Shown: positions 1 to 11,224 of the stretch, in pieces
Layout: every line of letters begins with the position of its first letter
Numbering within the stretch: the stretch's first letter is position 1
Origin: Plantago major
Taxonomy: Eukaryota; Streptophyta; Magnoliopsida; Lamiales; Plantaginaceae
Length of the DNA stretch: 64,000 nt
NCBI GenBank assembly: GCA_026545765.1
Contig: CM048839.1
Coordinates: 18,786,566-18,850,565 of the forward strand
Reading direction: 5' to 3'
Notes under the pieces: generated by a model
The model's input: only the letters and a program-made list of their open reading frames with translations
The model's database searches: none
Told to the model about the DNA's origin: nothing
Position numbers and translations under genes: made by a program

Positions 1-338
1 AAAAACCGATGAAATTATTTTATTTTGTGGGTTCAATATATACATCATTCGATACTAATAACCAGCATTCGCGCAATAAAATTCATTTGGACCAATTGTT
101 GATTTACTCCAAGACTAAAAGAAAATGGACATGAAAAGAGAAGCTAGGTAGGATAGCCAGTAGGATTCATATCGACCAGTCTTTGATATTTTGATGTCAA
201 GTTTAATTCATCATAGGGATCAGATAATTTAATAATGACCATGCACTTATTAACATGCTGCACATGTCACTTCTATCATGTTTGCCAGCAAGGGCAAGAA
301 CGGAAAAATACAATCTGATAGCGTGTTTTCAGGTGACA
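1..338. other. AT-rich intergenic DNA, no gene seen
   Basis: No open frame with recognisable protein similarity, RNA gene or terminal repeat is visible here. It is the left flank of the inverted-repeat transposon that starts at 342. Confidence 0.6.
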
Positions 339-341
339 TAA

Positions 342-1568
342 GTGCCCATTTGGTTTGACGGTTTTTTGAGGGTTTTATCCGAATCGCCGATAATCAGGTT
401 TAGTTCTTTTGTCGGTAGAAAAATGGATTATTTGGAATAATCCAATTTTTCCAAAGCCTCAAGCCCTCAATTTGTCGTGAATAATCCAATTTCAAATACC
501 TACATGAGGTATTTACTTTTGGATTATCTTCTTTCTCGCGAAATGTCTAATTTTATACAAACTTCCCATCAATTACTAAATATGACATCCCAATCTAAGA
601 ACACCAATCGATTCACATCAATGCACTTTTTTTTTCCTTCCTAATTTCCACCTTCCATTTCTTCTTTTTATATTTTCCTAGTTTTGCACTCTTTCTTTTT
701 CATTTTTTTCCGTTTTTTGGTTTTCACCTTCTTTTTTTTTTCCCAATGGTTTCGCACCCTTTCTTTTCATTTTGTACCCCTATAATATTTATTTCTCTTT
801 TCTACTCATTTACTCATACTTTTGTTTTTGGCGTACCTAAAATCCTGGCTCCGTCACTGACTTTGGCGTTTTACATGCTTTACACTTTTATGTTTAAAAT
901 GTAGGAAAATTTATGTTTAGATGGGATGATAAACATATGCGATGTCGATTTCAATCGCAAAAAATAATTATTTTACGCATGAGATGAAAAATATGGGATT
1001 ATAAATTTCACTCATATGAAATATCGATCTTATAAGGAAACATGTATTTCGTTAAGATAATTATTACACAGATTATAAACAATATCTATAAACTAAATTT
1101 TAATGGTCAAGTCATATAAACTCAAAATCGATGCCAAAGTTATCAACAATGGCAATGTAACTATGGATGCAATAATTTCAAAGATTTTCGGATAATTTTG
1201 TATACGAAATTCATATGATCAAAATTCCAGAATTTTTCGATTAAACACGAGAAGGTGGTAAAAATTTGCTCCCCTAAAATTATGTTCACATGTAATTTTC
1301 ACTAAATCAAATTGAAAATCAAACTCGATTTTATACAATAAGTGGGAAAGCATAGAGGTATATCAGTAATTCCACTTTGCTTTATCCTACTGAATAGTCC
1401 AAAATCAATTCAGAACCAAACTGGATTTTATTGAAAATAGTTCAATTCAAAGAGTCCAACCAAACAAGATTTTTAGGCGAAAACCCACAAACATAATTCA
1501 ATTTCTTAAACGGGCCGAATAATCCAATTTTGCAAAATCAAATACCCATTTTCAAACCAAACGGGCAC
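342..1568. mobile_element. PIF/Harbinger-like non-autonomous DNA transposon (1.2 kb)
   Basis: The ends form a terminal inverted repeat. The left end reads GTGCCCATTTGGTTTG and the right end is its complement with one mismatch. The three bases TAA lie directly outside both ends (339-341 and 1569-1571), the target duplication expected for the PIF/Harbinger superfamily. Subterminal sequence is also palindromic: copies of AATAATCCAATTT occur near both ends. No transposase frame is visible, so the copy is non-autonomous. A T-rich interior (about 600-830) and a hAT-like terminal motif near 845-866 suggest that other repeat material lies inside it. Family assignment rests on the TIR and TSD only. 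Confidence 0.75.
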
Positions 1569-1571
1569 TAA

Positions 1572-2120
1572 AGGTAATCGTGTTTGTAACTTACACAACT
1601 CTGCGTGATTGAATAATCCCATCACTCTGTAAAACAAAAAATGTTCTTTATTCTATCATGCTTTATGTCCATGTGCTTTTAATTTTCCCTTCATTTCAAT
1701 GCACAAAGAGAGGTAGAGTGCACATTGACGTGGTGAAAGTTATCCGTTCGAACGGGCTCATAATAAATGAAAAGTTACTCCTGCGAAGTTAAAATAATAG
1801 TGCTACGTATAATTTTATCCCTTCATTTTATTGGCCGAATACCCTAAATTTCGGAATCTTGTATGTTTCTCGGTTAATTATAATGAGTTGGCCAGGACTC
1901 GCTTGACCCGAGATCATGGGGGCTCGTCCCATGATATTCTGCACGACTATGTATGGCGGACACTCTCGTCTCGGTAACTTCCATAGGATGATCGGTCCGA
2001 CTCATCTATGTGCAGATCGGCCCAAAGATTGTGCTCGGCTAGGTGGAATTGAATTACCCGCGACGACTGTGGATCAAGAAACAACCAACCTACATAACCT
2101 AGAAGAACTAAGATAACATC
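1572..2120. other. Intergenic DNA with a GC-richer patch
   Basis: Positions about 1885-2100 are clearly richer in G+C than the surroundings and hold a short open frame (1916-2116) that resembles no protein I know. The patch may be an old repeat fragment such as part of a retrotransposon LTR, but no ends can be defined. Nothing else is seen. Confidence 0.4.
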
Positions 2121-2245
2121 GGAGTGTTTGGTTAAACATTTGAATTGAGTTTTTTCAATACAAATTGAATTTTTATGTAGTTTTTGTAAACAAAAACAAA
2201 ACTAAAATTGAAAAAATTCAATTCAAACGTGTAAACAAACACTCC
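2121..2245. repeat. Short MITE-like inverted repeat
   Basis: The left end GGAGTGTTTG (2121-2130) is matched by its exact complement at 2236-2245. The inner arms continue as TTGAATTGA and TTCAATTCAA around a short A/T-rich centre, so the 125-bp unit can fold into one hairpin. No clear target duplication is seen, so the superfamily is undetermined. Confidence 0.6.
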
Positions 2246-5200
2246 GTATATGTACTAAAGAGGCTAGGTTTGATGAGTTCATGTGTTATGATCATTTGGT
2301 GCAAAGAATGAGTTCTGGGAAAGTGTCGGTATTGATTCTATTATTTACCGGTTGCAGTGAAACATGCATTTGCATTCAAAGCAATTACAGTACTGAATTA
2401 TAATTAATTTCATCCATCCATCAACACATCAAATCAATCCATCAGTCACGGTGAAAATAAAATTATCTCACCTTTTATGGCAAAAACATCCAACGTTTGC
2501 CAACTCATTGCCTGCTAAACCTACACTAACTTTCCTTTTTTGTTAAGACTTTTTACCCAGCCTAGTATGGCTATTTTCACACACGACCCATCTTCAACAG
2601 ACTGCACAAAAAAGATGCAATGTTAACGGAGTCCGTGCTGCATGCCTGCATATTTGAATCTTTCATTCTTTAAAATGGTGTATTTGGTTTAATGTACAAT
2701 ACTCCGATATTACAACTATTGGTCTATTGCATAATTAATATGAAAAATAACAAATACAGGTAGACTTCACACTTTTCAACAATATTGAATATCCTCGTAG
2801 ACAATATCCAACTCATATTGAATCTACACTCGAATTAGCTCCTGAAATAGATTGAAATCGGCCACGAAGCGAAAGTGTATTGAAAAATAATACAACTTTT
2901 TACAAGTTCGACCTTTTAGATGTGATGGGATTCTATCAAATACATACTACTCAATTTAATAGCATGTCTTGATTGAACGCACCTGCAAGTATGGAGACAT
3001 GGAGGTGGACCAATTTAATAGCTAGCATGTCTTGAGCAAATCGGTGATGAATCAACGAGGCGCTGGGGAAATGTGTATCGGAACAACTCAAGTAATATGA
3101 TTGAGTAATAAATGTGTACCTCATAGGTGAATCAAATGGACATATTCATAGGAGATGTGAGAAAACAAGATCCTGTAACGTTAGGCATTTTGCCGGCTTC
3201 ACCCGAGGGCGTAAAGGTGAGGGATACTCATCAACCTCTGAGCCTCGGAGGCGAAGGAGGCCCTTGTCGTGCTTACACAAGTTATAGGGTGCTCCAGATG
3301 TTTTTGTCTAGTGACCCTCGAGCTAGGTTTCTCGGGGAAAGGGGTTGTCCTTCAAAGGACTACCTTTATATGTGACGCTCATTTGATCTGATCGGGCTCT
3401 TAATTTGGGGAAGATCCGTGTGTGATCCCTCGGTGGGTATGGTCACACCTCGGGGGCCTTATCCTTCATATGAAATTACGATCTAAGACGATTTTAAGAA
3501 GGGTTAACACTTTGCTTCGTATCACCATTTTTCTGTAACTAAACAATTTCCGTTTTGTTAAATAAAGTTTAATCAGCGATCAGATTGCACAAACCACAGT
3601 ACTAATCACAAAGTTAAAAACTTATTAGTATATAATCTGACATTTTGGATTAAATTGGGCTAAGGCCTAATTAAGGGGTACTTGTAAATAGTGGTTCTAT
3701 TACATGGTCCAAAAGCCATTTACATGCAATGCAAGTGGCACCATATGTAGGACAAGTACACAATGACAATTATAATGAACATGGATTTAATTCCATCATG
3801 GACTAATTAGTGGGTCTTAGACTCGATCGAATGTTATATGTTTTCTCCATCTAATTTATCATTAAAGTTTATTTTATTCTCACGTCTTTTTCGATTTAGT
3901 TAGGGATAATTACTTCCACTAGTTCAAAGGACATAAATTATATGAGAGCAAATGGGAGGCAGACAAATTAATTGGTTCTTTAAATCTTTTTTTGTGTCTA
4001 CATTGTCTCCCCTGATAAATCAAAGTAATCACCTTTTAATCATGCACGTAACTATAATTAATAACACTAGCAATGTCTTTATCAACCATTCAAATTTACA
4101 ATTTCAACTCTTTATTGTGTTTCTTAGAAATGAGTTCAAGTATTAGGTACACTTTCCTTGACACTCTATCCATATTAGATCATATACTTCTATGTATAAC
4201 TGTATAAGTGATTTCGACTATAGTTTTGATGACAAATCGTCAACGACTCAATGTGGTTACTGATATTTCGTGACTGTACATTTATTGATAGTTGTAAATA
4301 GGTGACAATTGGATCAGATAAGTCGTATTCAAAGTCTTTGCGAATCATTTCATTTCATAGAAAAAGGAATTGAGAGAGTTATTACAAGGTTAGAAGCCAA
4401 TAAATGAGGAAGAAATGGTAGATAGAATTGGGAATTAAATATCAAGATTCTTCTATGTCCACAATGAATACCCTCAGCAGAAGGTCAATGCTCCAAACAC
4501 AATAATGCAACTCAAATTAATGATCCAAAACTTTCATGTCCATACACACAGTAAATTGAAGTAGATGAAAATGATGATAATGAGTAGTACTATACTATAG
4601 CATATTTATTATAGAAAGTGTTTTATGGCATATATGTACTTACTCTGTTCATGTATGTTGTCTCTTTTTTGGAGTTCTTTTAAAGAAATATGAATAAAAA
4701 TGATCAAATTGTTTAGCAGGTGTTAAAATATGGAGATAAATGATAAATAATGAAAAAATATACTCTAATATATAAGTTACAAATAAAAGAAATTAGTTAC
4801 TGAGGTTTCTTTGAACTATTTTAGGTGTAATATATTATTAAACGGATATTTATAAGAGGAAAGTGAGATAATATAATATTCGGATTGGAGGTGGTCAAGA
4901 GTCGGGGAGTATTAAAGAAAGAGAGATCCATTTACTTCCCTTCTAGGCAACAACATCAGACTGGTACTAGTACACTCATTATTGACTCGTGCTTCTATTT
5001 TTATGATTCATTTCATTTCTAATAATTAACGAACACTAATTATAACACTGGACCAAGACTTTTTTAAAATTGCAACACACCATAAATTGAAAAGCTTGTA
5101 TTCAAATGAATCCACACCCACTATCTTGGTAATTGAAAGCTACTGCACAGCACTCCATATAGAGACTATAGTCAGTCCCAATCTTCAAAATGCCCCATTT

Positions 5201-5354
5201 TCCTAATTTTCCACAAACAATTTTTAAATGTTAGACACATTTATCTATAAACCAAACCCCATTTTGGCTATTAAACAATCCTAATCTTAGTTTGGACTTG
5301 TGGAGAAACATTATGAAGAAAGTACAAGCCACATGACATCAAGTTTGGTAGTAT
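2246..5354. other. Intergenic DNA, no supported gene
   Basis: Mostly AT-rich. A GC-richer patch at about 3150-3480 contains CTCGG-type words and an 82-residue frame (3127-3375) without recognisable similarity; its base composition resembles the patch at 1885-2100 and may be old LTR material. A stretch at about 4638-4911 begins and ends with words resembling Stowaway MITE termini (CTCTGTTCATG and GGGGAGTA) but is too degenerate to call. No RNA gene was recognised. Confidence 0.45.
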
Positions 5355-5610
5355 TACTCCACGTCCCGGAGAACTTCATACATTAAAGTAAACGCGCAGT
5401 TTTATGTGAAAATTTAAAATAATGATAGAATACAGAAAAGGTGGAAAAATGTGTACTTTTAGTGGCAAAAGGTGTAATTTAAATGTAAAGTTTAAATTGT
5501 TTATTATTTGTTCAGTGTGGGGTAGCTTCCTTTTTTGGTAATGTATGAAGTTTTGTGGGACGGCTAAAAATGGCAAATGTATGAAGTTATGCGGGACGGA
5601 GAGAGTGGTA
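5355..5610. mobile_element. Stowaway-like (Tc1/Mariner) MITE
   Basis: The left end reads TACTCCACGTCCCG followed by AACTTCATACATT. The right end, read in complement, gives CTCTCCGTCCCG followed by AACTTCATACATT. CTCC..CGTCCC termini next to TA are typical of plant Stowaway MITEs. The terminal block near the right end is present twice in direct orientation (about 5537-5568 and 5576-5604), so one end has been duplicated. There is no coding capacity. The exact TA target duplication on the right side is uncertain. Confidence 0.6.
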
Positions 5611-5876
5611 TTTTTATGGAGTACTGCTTTTGTGAAAAGAGTCGATAGCCTCACTACCTAACATTTATTGGATGTTACTCTCTCCGTTCCATTAAAAACT
5701 TCCTAAGGAGCTACTTTCTCTTAATTTAATGAGAATTAATTAAATATTAATTTGTGGTGAAAGTATATTGATAAAGTTGTAAGTGGGTGATAAAGTAAGT
5801 GTGAGAGTGAATAAAATGATAATAAAATAGGAAAGAAAAATAATAAATAATTAGTTAGTGGTACAAAAATTAATGA

Positions 5877-6217
5877 GATCTTCAGGGACTTGTGGATTCT
5901 AAACTTGATAATCTTATTTCCCAATCAATAACACCTAGCCATCTTTAAGATAATGGGGTGACGTCATAACTCATTAGTAACACAAAATCTTGGACATTTC
6001 AAAAGGTAGTACATAAGTGTATAGAAAATTATCCCTCGATTTCATTAAAAACTTCCCAACTTTCCTTTTTTTATTGTTTCGTTAGAAACTTCTAACCCAA
6101 GATTTTGTATTACTACCTTTTGAAATGTGACTTCACCCCATCATCTTAAAGATGGCTAGGTGTTATTGATTGGGAAATAAGATTATCAAGTTTAGAATCC
6201 ATAAGTCCCTGAAGATC
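5877..6217. repeat. Long inverted repeat forming a hairpin
   Basis: Positions 5877-5965 recur in inverted orientation at 6129-6217 with only a few differences over about 89 bases. Between the arms, two shorter blocks (one containing TTTCAAAAGGTAGTA, the other AAAATCTTGG) are also inverted relative to each other but in swapped order. Words like Stowaway ends with CATTAAAAACTTCC occur at about 5679-5702 and 6040-6060, so the structure probably derives from two MITE-like copies in inverted arrangement. It lies about 0.5 kb beyond the stop codon of the receptor kinase gene. Confidence 0.8.
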
Positions 6218-6730
6218 GCATTTGTAGGGGTACTAAAATATTACCGGCATGATCATAAATATCAGAGGTTTTTATTAAAAACATCGGTTGGTATTAGAGA
6301 TACACATAAGAATAATGATATAAATGTTCAATTGTAAAATATTAGTACAATATAATTAATAACATTAGTCCATATTGGGGAGAGTTGTATCGAAAGAAAA
6401 TGAACAGAAAGCACCAAAATCAGCTAGAACCAAATAAATATAAATGAAACAAGAAACTGGCACATGAAGTAGGTGATATTCATAGTACTACTTTCAGTGA
6501 GAAAAGCTTCTGCTCACAAATCCTTCTGTACAAAAATTTCTTGAAACTTGAAAGCAATAACATCACTGAACAAGACCCATAAACCAAAGCCTAGATGAGA
6601 AAGAAAATACATAGAAAAAAGGACAAAGGAAAAGATAACACACTAACAACAAAATAAAAATAGATCCAATACCCCATCTAGCTACCCCCCAACTTAAACA
6701 ATATTACTACTCCAAATGATTGTTTTCCAT
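6218..6730 (-). other. 3' flank / probable 3' UTR of the receptor kinase gene
   Basis: AT-rich non-coding sequence directly downstream of the stop codon of the minus-strand BAM-like gene. The 3' UTR and polyadenylation site should fall here, but I cannot fix the cleavage site. No other feature is seen. Confidence 0.45.
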
Positions 6731-9700
6731 TCAAATGCTGAGAAGATCTGGTGGTGGAGATTTTGTTTCCTTGGTTTGCTGTTCTTTTGAATCGGCTACA
6801 GGAGAGTCTAAACTAGATGTTTGTCCTGGAGACTCTGTGGCTACTGAGTCGTCGCATGGCTTGCCACCGGGAGCCCTTGGCAGTTCGGTTAGGATTTGGA
6901 CAACTTCACGCATTGTGGGGCGTTCGACTGCCTGTTCTTCCACGCAAAGCATTGCCACGTAGAAAACATGCATCACTTCATGGAGTGGGACTGTGGGCAG
7001 TCTTGGATCGAGGACTTTTAGGACGCCTTCTTTGTTTCCATCAGTCATTTTACGAACCCATTGGACAATGTCAACACCGTCACCAAATTCTCCAACCGGC
7101 TTTCTGCCTGTTACGAGTTCCAAGAGAACGACGCCAAAGCTGTATACGTCACTCTTTTCATCGACCTTTAGCGTGTAAGCATATTCTGTGAGAGCAAGAT
7201 ATCAGTCAATCAGTCCATGTTCAACTTCAAGAATCTTGATACATTTGAACTACACTGCTCATCAATAAAAAGTTTTAAGCTAGAACACAAGTATGATAAC
7301 ATGATCGGTCAATACAGTCAACTAGTCAAGCAAAGTTGGCTGTATTGTTAGATTACAAGGAAACTAAAAAGAGCTGTTAACATTTAACCATATATGTGCC
7401 TAACAAGTCATTCACTATCACTTTCACAGAGACCATAATCTTTGATCACCTAACATAGAATTTTATTAATGCAAGTCAAAGATCATTGATGTCAATTTTC
7501 AACTAATCCCAAGTTATATTTGAAACCAATGTCAAAGAAAGAGTTTACTAACACAAGTCATATAAGAAGAAAATTGACAGACAAATGGAGACTATAAACA
7601 GTCCAAAGTAAAAAGATTCAAGCATCAACATCACTGTAACTAGCATATTCAGGCAACTTAACAAAGAAATTAATAATTGAAATCGAAATGCCAAGTATGA
7701 TACCTGGAGCAATGTATCCATAAGATCCAGCAATAGCAGACATACACTCCGATGTCCCGGAATCTTGCAAGAACTTGGCCAGTCCAAAGTCAGCCACATG
7801 AGCTTCAAAACCAGAATCCAACAGAATATTGTTCGATTTCACATCGCGATGAACGATCAGCGGCGAACAGTCATGATGAAGATAGCAAAGGCCTTTCGCA
7901 GCCTCCACTGCAATCTTATACCTAGTATCCCAGTGTAAATGACCGCCTTTCTTGCCGTGAATCATTTCGCCCAAGCTTCCATTAGGCATGTACTCGTAAA
8001 CAAGCAAATTTGTCTCATGATTCGAACAGAAACCTAATAACCTAACGATATGCCTATGCCTAATCCTCCCTAGTGTCTGTATCTCAGCATTAAACCCATG
8101 ATCATGCGACGAGCCACGGCTCATAGCTGGCAACCTCTTAACGGCTACGCATTCACCACTCGGCATAACCCCCTTGTATACAATCCCAGCACCACCTTTC
8201 CCAATAATATTATCCTCCTTCAAACTATCAAGAACATCATCACATGTGAAATCCAAACGCTGGAACGCAGTCAGCTTCCACGCACGAGCCTCACTTGCCT
8301 TCTTCAATGACCTCGCCTTAACAATCGCAGCCACAGCAAACACAATGGAACACACAAGCAACCCTATCACAAGCAAAAGCTTCATAGAAGGCGAAAAACC
8401 ACCCTTCTCATGTGGCCTCTCCACACCATCAACAACCCCCTCTTTACACGGCCCCAAATACGGACCACAGAGATTCGGATTACCCAAGAACGACGTATAA
8501 TTAAAGTAACTAAACTGACCCGTACCAGGAACCAAACCAGACAGATTATTATACGAAAAATCCACAGAGGTCAAGCTTTGCATACTCGAAATCGAAGCTG
8601 GAATAACACCAGTTAAATGATTCCTAGACAGATTCAAATAGTTCAATATCCTCATACCAGTAATCTCACTTGGAATATCCCCTGAAAACTGGTTCCTACT
8701 TAGATCAACAAAGGTCAGCAGCTTACACCGGCTTATCTCCGGTGCAATACTCCCCGTAAACTCATTGTGACTTAGATCAATCTTCGAAAGCTGCTGCAAC
8801 TTCCCTATCATTGACAAACAAAGATGCATTTTATTAACTAGAACAGAACAAGTGAAATGTAATCTGCAATTAGACACTAACAAATTAACATGTGATCAAT
8901 TGAACACAACAAAGATGATGATATATAAGGCATATGCATTTATTGTTCACATTTATTCGCAACATATAAAGACTAGCAATCATGCTCTTGAACAAAACAA
9001 GAATTCAGATAATGTAGCCAAAAACAATTACCAATTTCAGCTGGAATTGAACCAGAAAACCTATTCCCATCCAGCAAAAGCTTCTGAACACCAACAAAGT
9101 TCCCAATACTAGCCGGAATAACACCACTCAGATGATTATTCGAAAGACTAATCTGCCCCAAAGTCGTTGATAAATTCTCCGTCACCGGAAAACCACCGGA
9201 AAGTAAATTATCCTGAAGCTCAACCTGAGTCAGCTTCGGCAAACTCAACAACCCTCTCGGAATCGAACCGTTCAAGTAATTCTCCCCCATTCTGACCCGA
9301 CTCAACGACCCGCACCGCCCGAGCTCCTCCGGAATCGGACCTAGCAGAAAGTTCCCCAACGTAATCAGCGTCTGAAGCTGATTGCCACTGCACAAACTCG
9401 CCGGCAAATAGCCTGTCAGCTTATTCGAGCTCAAATCAACTTCCTGCAAGTTTCCATTCATCCCCAAATTCTGCGGAATAATGCCAGTGAAATTATTCTC
9501 CCACAATTGCAACACCTGAAGCTCAGGCAACTCGGCGATAAACTCCGGGATAGAGCCAGTAAGCTTGTTCCGAAACAGATTGAGAAGAGTAATATTCTTC
9601 AAATCGGAAAAACTCGCCGGAATCTCACCGGTAAACATGTTATTCGACAGATCCATCGATTTCAAGCTCCTCAACTTCCCTAACTCCACCGTCAATCCAC

Positions 9701-10517
9701 CAGCAAGCCCGTTCACTTGCAGAAACAACGTGTCGAGATTCTCAAGCTTCCCGATCTCAACCGGAATCTCACCTGTCAATCCACAGTTGGCCGCATCAAA
9801 CCTCACCAAATTCGTCAAATTCCCAATCTCCTTCGGAATTCCACCAGTGTATGCATTGTAGTAGCCAATGTAAAGCTCCTTCAAACTCGTCAAGTTCCCA
9901 ATCTCCTTCGGAATCTCTCCGGTGAGCTCGTTTCCGGAAACCGCCAGGTACTCCAAATTCGGAAACGTGCCGTACTCAACCGGAATATCGCCGGTGAAGT
10001 AGTTTCCCCCCAAATGCAAGTGCCGGAGTGACGTCATCAAATAGGCCTGCTGAGGAATGTTTCCGGTGAGATTGTTGTTGTACAGGTCCAGCACCTCGAG
10101 TGATTTGAGCTTGTAGAGGGAGGTTGGGAAGGTTTGATTGAAGACATTGTTGGAGAGATTGAGGTATGTAAGAGAGGTTAAGGAAGAGAGCTGAGGAGGA
10201 ATAGGGCCGGAGAGGAGGTTTGAAGCGGCGGAGAAGGAGGTGAGGTGGGTGAGGTGGGAGAGAGAAGGGGATAAGGTTCCGGCGAGTTCGAGGTTGGAGA
10301 TGTCGACGGAGATGACGTGGCGGGAAGAGGAGCAGGTGATGTGGGACCAGGTGCAGGGGTGGGTGGTGGGTGACCAGGTGGAGAGGGAGGATTGGGGGTC
10401 GGAGGTGATGGAGGATTTTAGAGAGAGGAGTGCTCTGTATTCCGGTAGGTGGGGTGCGGCGGAGATGTGGTGGTGGTGGATGAGGATGTAGAAGAAGAAG
10501 AAGAAGAGGAAATGCAT
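6731..10517 (-). CDS. BAM1/BAM2-like CLAVATA1-family LRR receptor kinase
   Basis: This is a plasma-membrane receptor-like serine/threonine kinase of the CLV1/BAM group, whose members bind CLE peptides and control meristem size and root and vascular development. Three exons give 3042 bp and about 1013 residues: 9032-10517, 7704-8804 and 6731-7185. The introns have GT/AG borders; the first splits a glycine codon inside the LRRs (IPAEI-G-KLQQ), and the second lies in the kinase activation segment (GSYGYIAP). The start ATG precedes a hydrophobic signal peptide. An LRR N-cap ([10 protein letters not shown]) is followed by about 20 LRRs, a transmembrane helix near residues 638-657, and a kinase with glycine loop GKGGAG, VAVKR lysine near 718, HRD near 814 and DFG near 834. 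All key kinase residues are present and the length matches BAM proteins (about 1000). The phrase [20 protein letters not shown] is characteristic of BAM1/2. Assignment to BAM1, BAM2 or BAM3 needs a tree. Confidence 0.94.
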
Positions 10518-11002
10518 TTTGTGTGTGTGTGTTTTGTTGGTTTGTGATTGTGAATTAGAGTGGAGTGTATCTTGTTTGTTGGGTTTTGGTGATGACCTAG
10601 CTATTTGTTTTGCTTTCTTTTCTGGTGTGGTTGATGATGATGAGTTTGTTTATTTCTAGTGGGAGTGGAGTGAGGAGGGGACTGTCAACTGAGGAAGGAG
10701 GAGGAGGAGGAGGAGGAAAAGTGTGGGATTTATTCTTCAACATGCTCCTCTTTTTGCTTTTCTGTCATTTTTCTTTTTCTCTTTTCCACACTATAATAAA
10801 CCCTGTCCCGAACTCAACTTTCAACTGGGTTCTGAGTGATTCGAGCAGCACCAATCTAGTACATCTTTCCATCACATAAAAGAGTATGTTCTCTTCATCT
10901 GTACCCTCATTAATTTCAGTTATGCTTAGTTGTTTTTAATACTATAATCAATTCAGCCCAGTTCTGTTCCGTTCAATTTTGTTCAGACGAAGAGACAGAG
11001 CC
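10518..11002 (-). promoter_or_regulatory. Upstream region / 5' leader of the BAM-like gene
   Basis: Read on the minus strand, the sequence before the ATG is a CT- and AC-rich leader with a (CTC)n tract (complement of 10696-10720), a frequent feature of plant 5' UTRs. Farther upstream, TTATTATAG around 10790-10800 is a possible TATA-like element. Neither the transcription start nor factor sites can be fixed from sequence alone. Confidence 0.35.
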
Positions 11003-11224
11003 TAGGTCTCATGAGAGACGGTTTAGAAACATAACTATATTGTCAAAAAAATTATCGATGTTGTTAATCAAAACACCTGTGTTCTCAATATTGGTGTTTT
11101 TTCATATTACAACAAGACTTATTTCGTTAACAATATAGACGTTTTGATTAATAACATAAATAATTTTATTGATAACATATATCGTATCTATATAAATTAT
11201 TTAAAAAACGTCTCTCATAAGACT
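11003..11224. mobile_element. MITE with GTCTCATGAGAGACG ends
   Basis: The left end reads GTCTCATGAGAGACG (from about 11006). The right end, CGTCTCTCATAAGAC, is its complement with one difference. The AT-rich interior of about 190 bp has further internal inverted words (GTTAATCAAAAC and GTTTTGATTAATAAC). There is no coding capacity. Target duplications are unclear, so the superfamily is left open. Confidence 0.6.

Noticed and set aside
3127-3375. 82-residue frame in a GC-rich patch
   Set aside because: No similarity; openness is explained by local GC content.
4638-4911. Possible Stowaway MITE
   Set aside because: Only the first and last few bases resemble termini; arms do not pair convincingly.
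6720-7191. Plus-strand open frames opposite the last kinase exon
   Set aside because: Shadows of the conserved kinase C-terminus on the minus strand.
8098-10031. Several plus-strand open frames (for example 8098-8310, 9565-9861, 9717-10031)
   Set aside because: They lie opposite the BAM-like receptor kinase exons and show complementary LRR-derived composition; no independent protein similarity.
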